Shown one piece after another: positions 12,366 to 12,389 of a DNA stretch of 12,389 nucleotides. The position numbers and the translations under genes were made by a program. The stretch is from a candidate division LCP-89 bacterium. Lineage in GTDB: Bacteria; Electryoneota; B3-LCP. The first letter of the stretch is position 1. Each line of letters begins with the position of its first letter. The notes beneath the pieces were generated by a model. The model worked only from the letters and a program-made list of their open reading frames with translations. It searched no databases and was not told the DNA's origin. Location of the stretch: contig JALGZU010000132.1 in NCBI GenBank assembly GCA_025774735.1, positions 1-12,389 on the forward strand. The letters are read 5' to 3'.

Positions 12366-12389
12366 GGTTACCTCGTTATGTCAAAGCTG

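Noticed and set aside
9..12389. CRISPR array, tRNA, rRNA or insertion sequence
   Set aside because: I looked for regularly spaced repeats, cloverleaf signatures and transposase motifs and saw none.

Overview
This window is the replication-origin neighbourhood of a bacterial chromosome. It carries the core set dnaA, dnaN, a DUF721/dciA gene, rpmH, rnpA, yidD, yidC, mnmE, mnmG and rsmG, plus an endonuclease III gene, apt and two accessory genes at the left edge. The lineage cannot be named from the sequence. GC is moderate in genes, starts include GTG and TTG, and the DnaA domain IV helix-turn-helix is of the kind that reads TTATNCACA boxes. YidC has Lys where proteobacterial and Gram-positive proteins have the hydrophilic-groove Arg, which I recall from Bacteroidetes-type proteins. 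An FCB-group or related uncultivated lineage is therefore a guess, not a conclusion.

Layout. Left arm, minus strand: 5' end of an EamA-type transporter (1-138), a frame-disrupted Swt1/HEPN-like gene (254-1028), a DUF721/DciA-like gene (1200-1517), dnaN (1583-2704), a 301-bp AT-rich spacer (2705-3005) and dnaA (3006-4358). A 245-bp divergent spacer follows (4359-4603). Right arm, plus strand: rpmH-rnpA-yidD-yidC as a tightly overlapping operon ending at an intrinsic terminator (6967-6989), then mnmE, a perfect parS site, mnmG, a 100-bp spacer with a perfect DnaA box, rsmG (a second perfect box inside its 5' end) and an nth-like gene. A bidirectional terminator (11793-11823) separates nth from convergent apt.

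How it works together. DnaA opens the origin. DciA is the DnaC/DnaI-independent partner of the replicative helicase. DnaN is the clamp. RpmH and RnpA serve the ribosome and RNase P, YidD and YidC serve membrane insertion, and MnmE with MnmG modifies the tRNA wobble uridine. The parS site is the landing pad for ParB. Gene direction diverges between dnaA and rpmH, as expected if forks start nearby.

Main non-genic signals. (1) Four tandem 11-bp AT-rich repeats abut the dnaA stop codon, with a TTATTCACA box in the same spacer: a strong unwinding-element candidate. (2) Two perfect TTATCCACA boxes and a near match lie around the start of rsmG, 6 kb away, forming a second possible DnaA-binding locus. 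(3) parS lies between mnmE and mnmG with no parAB at the usual place after rsmG. (4) Palindromes and repeats fill the dnaA/rpmH divergent promoter. (5) RnpA lacks a central segment next to a GC hairpin and a T9 run. I found no CRISPR array, insertion sequence, tRNA, rRNA or obviously new multigene system.
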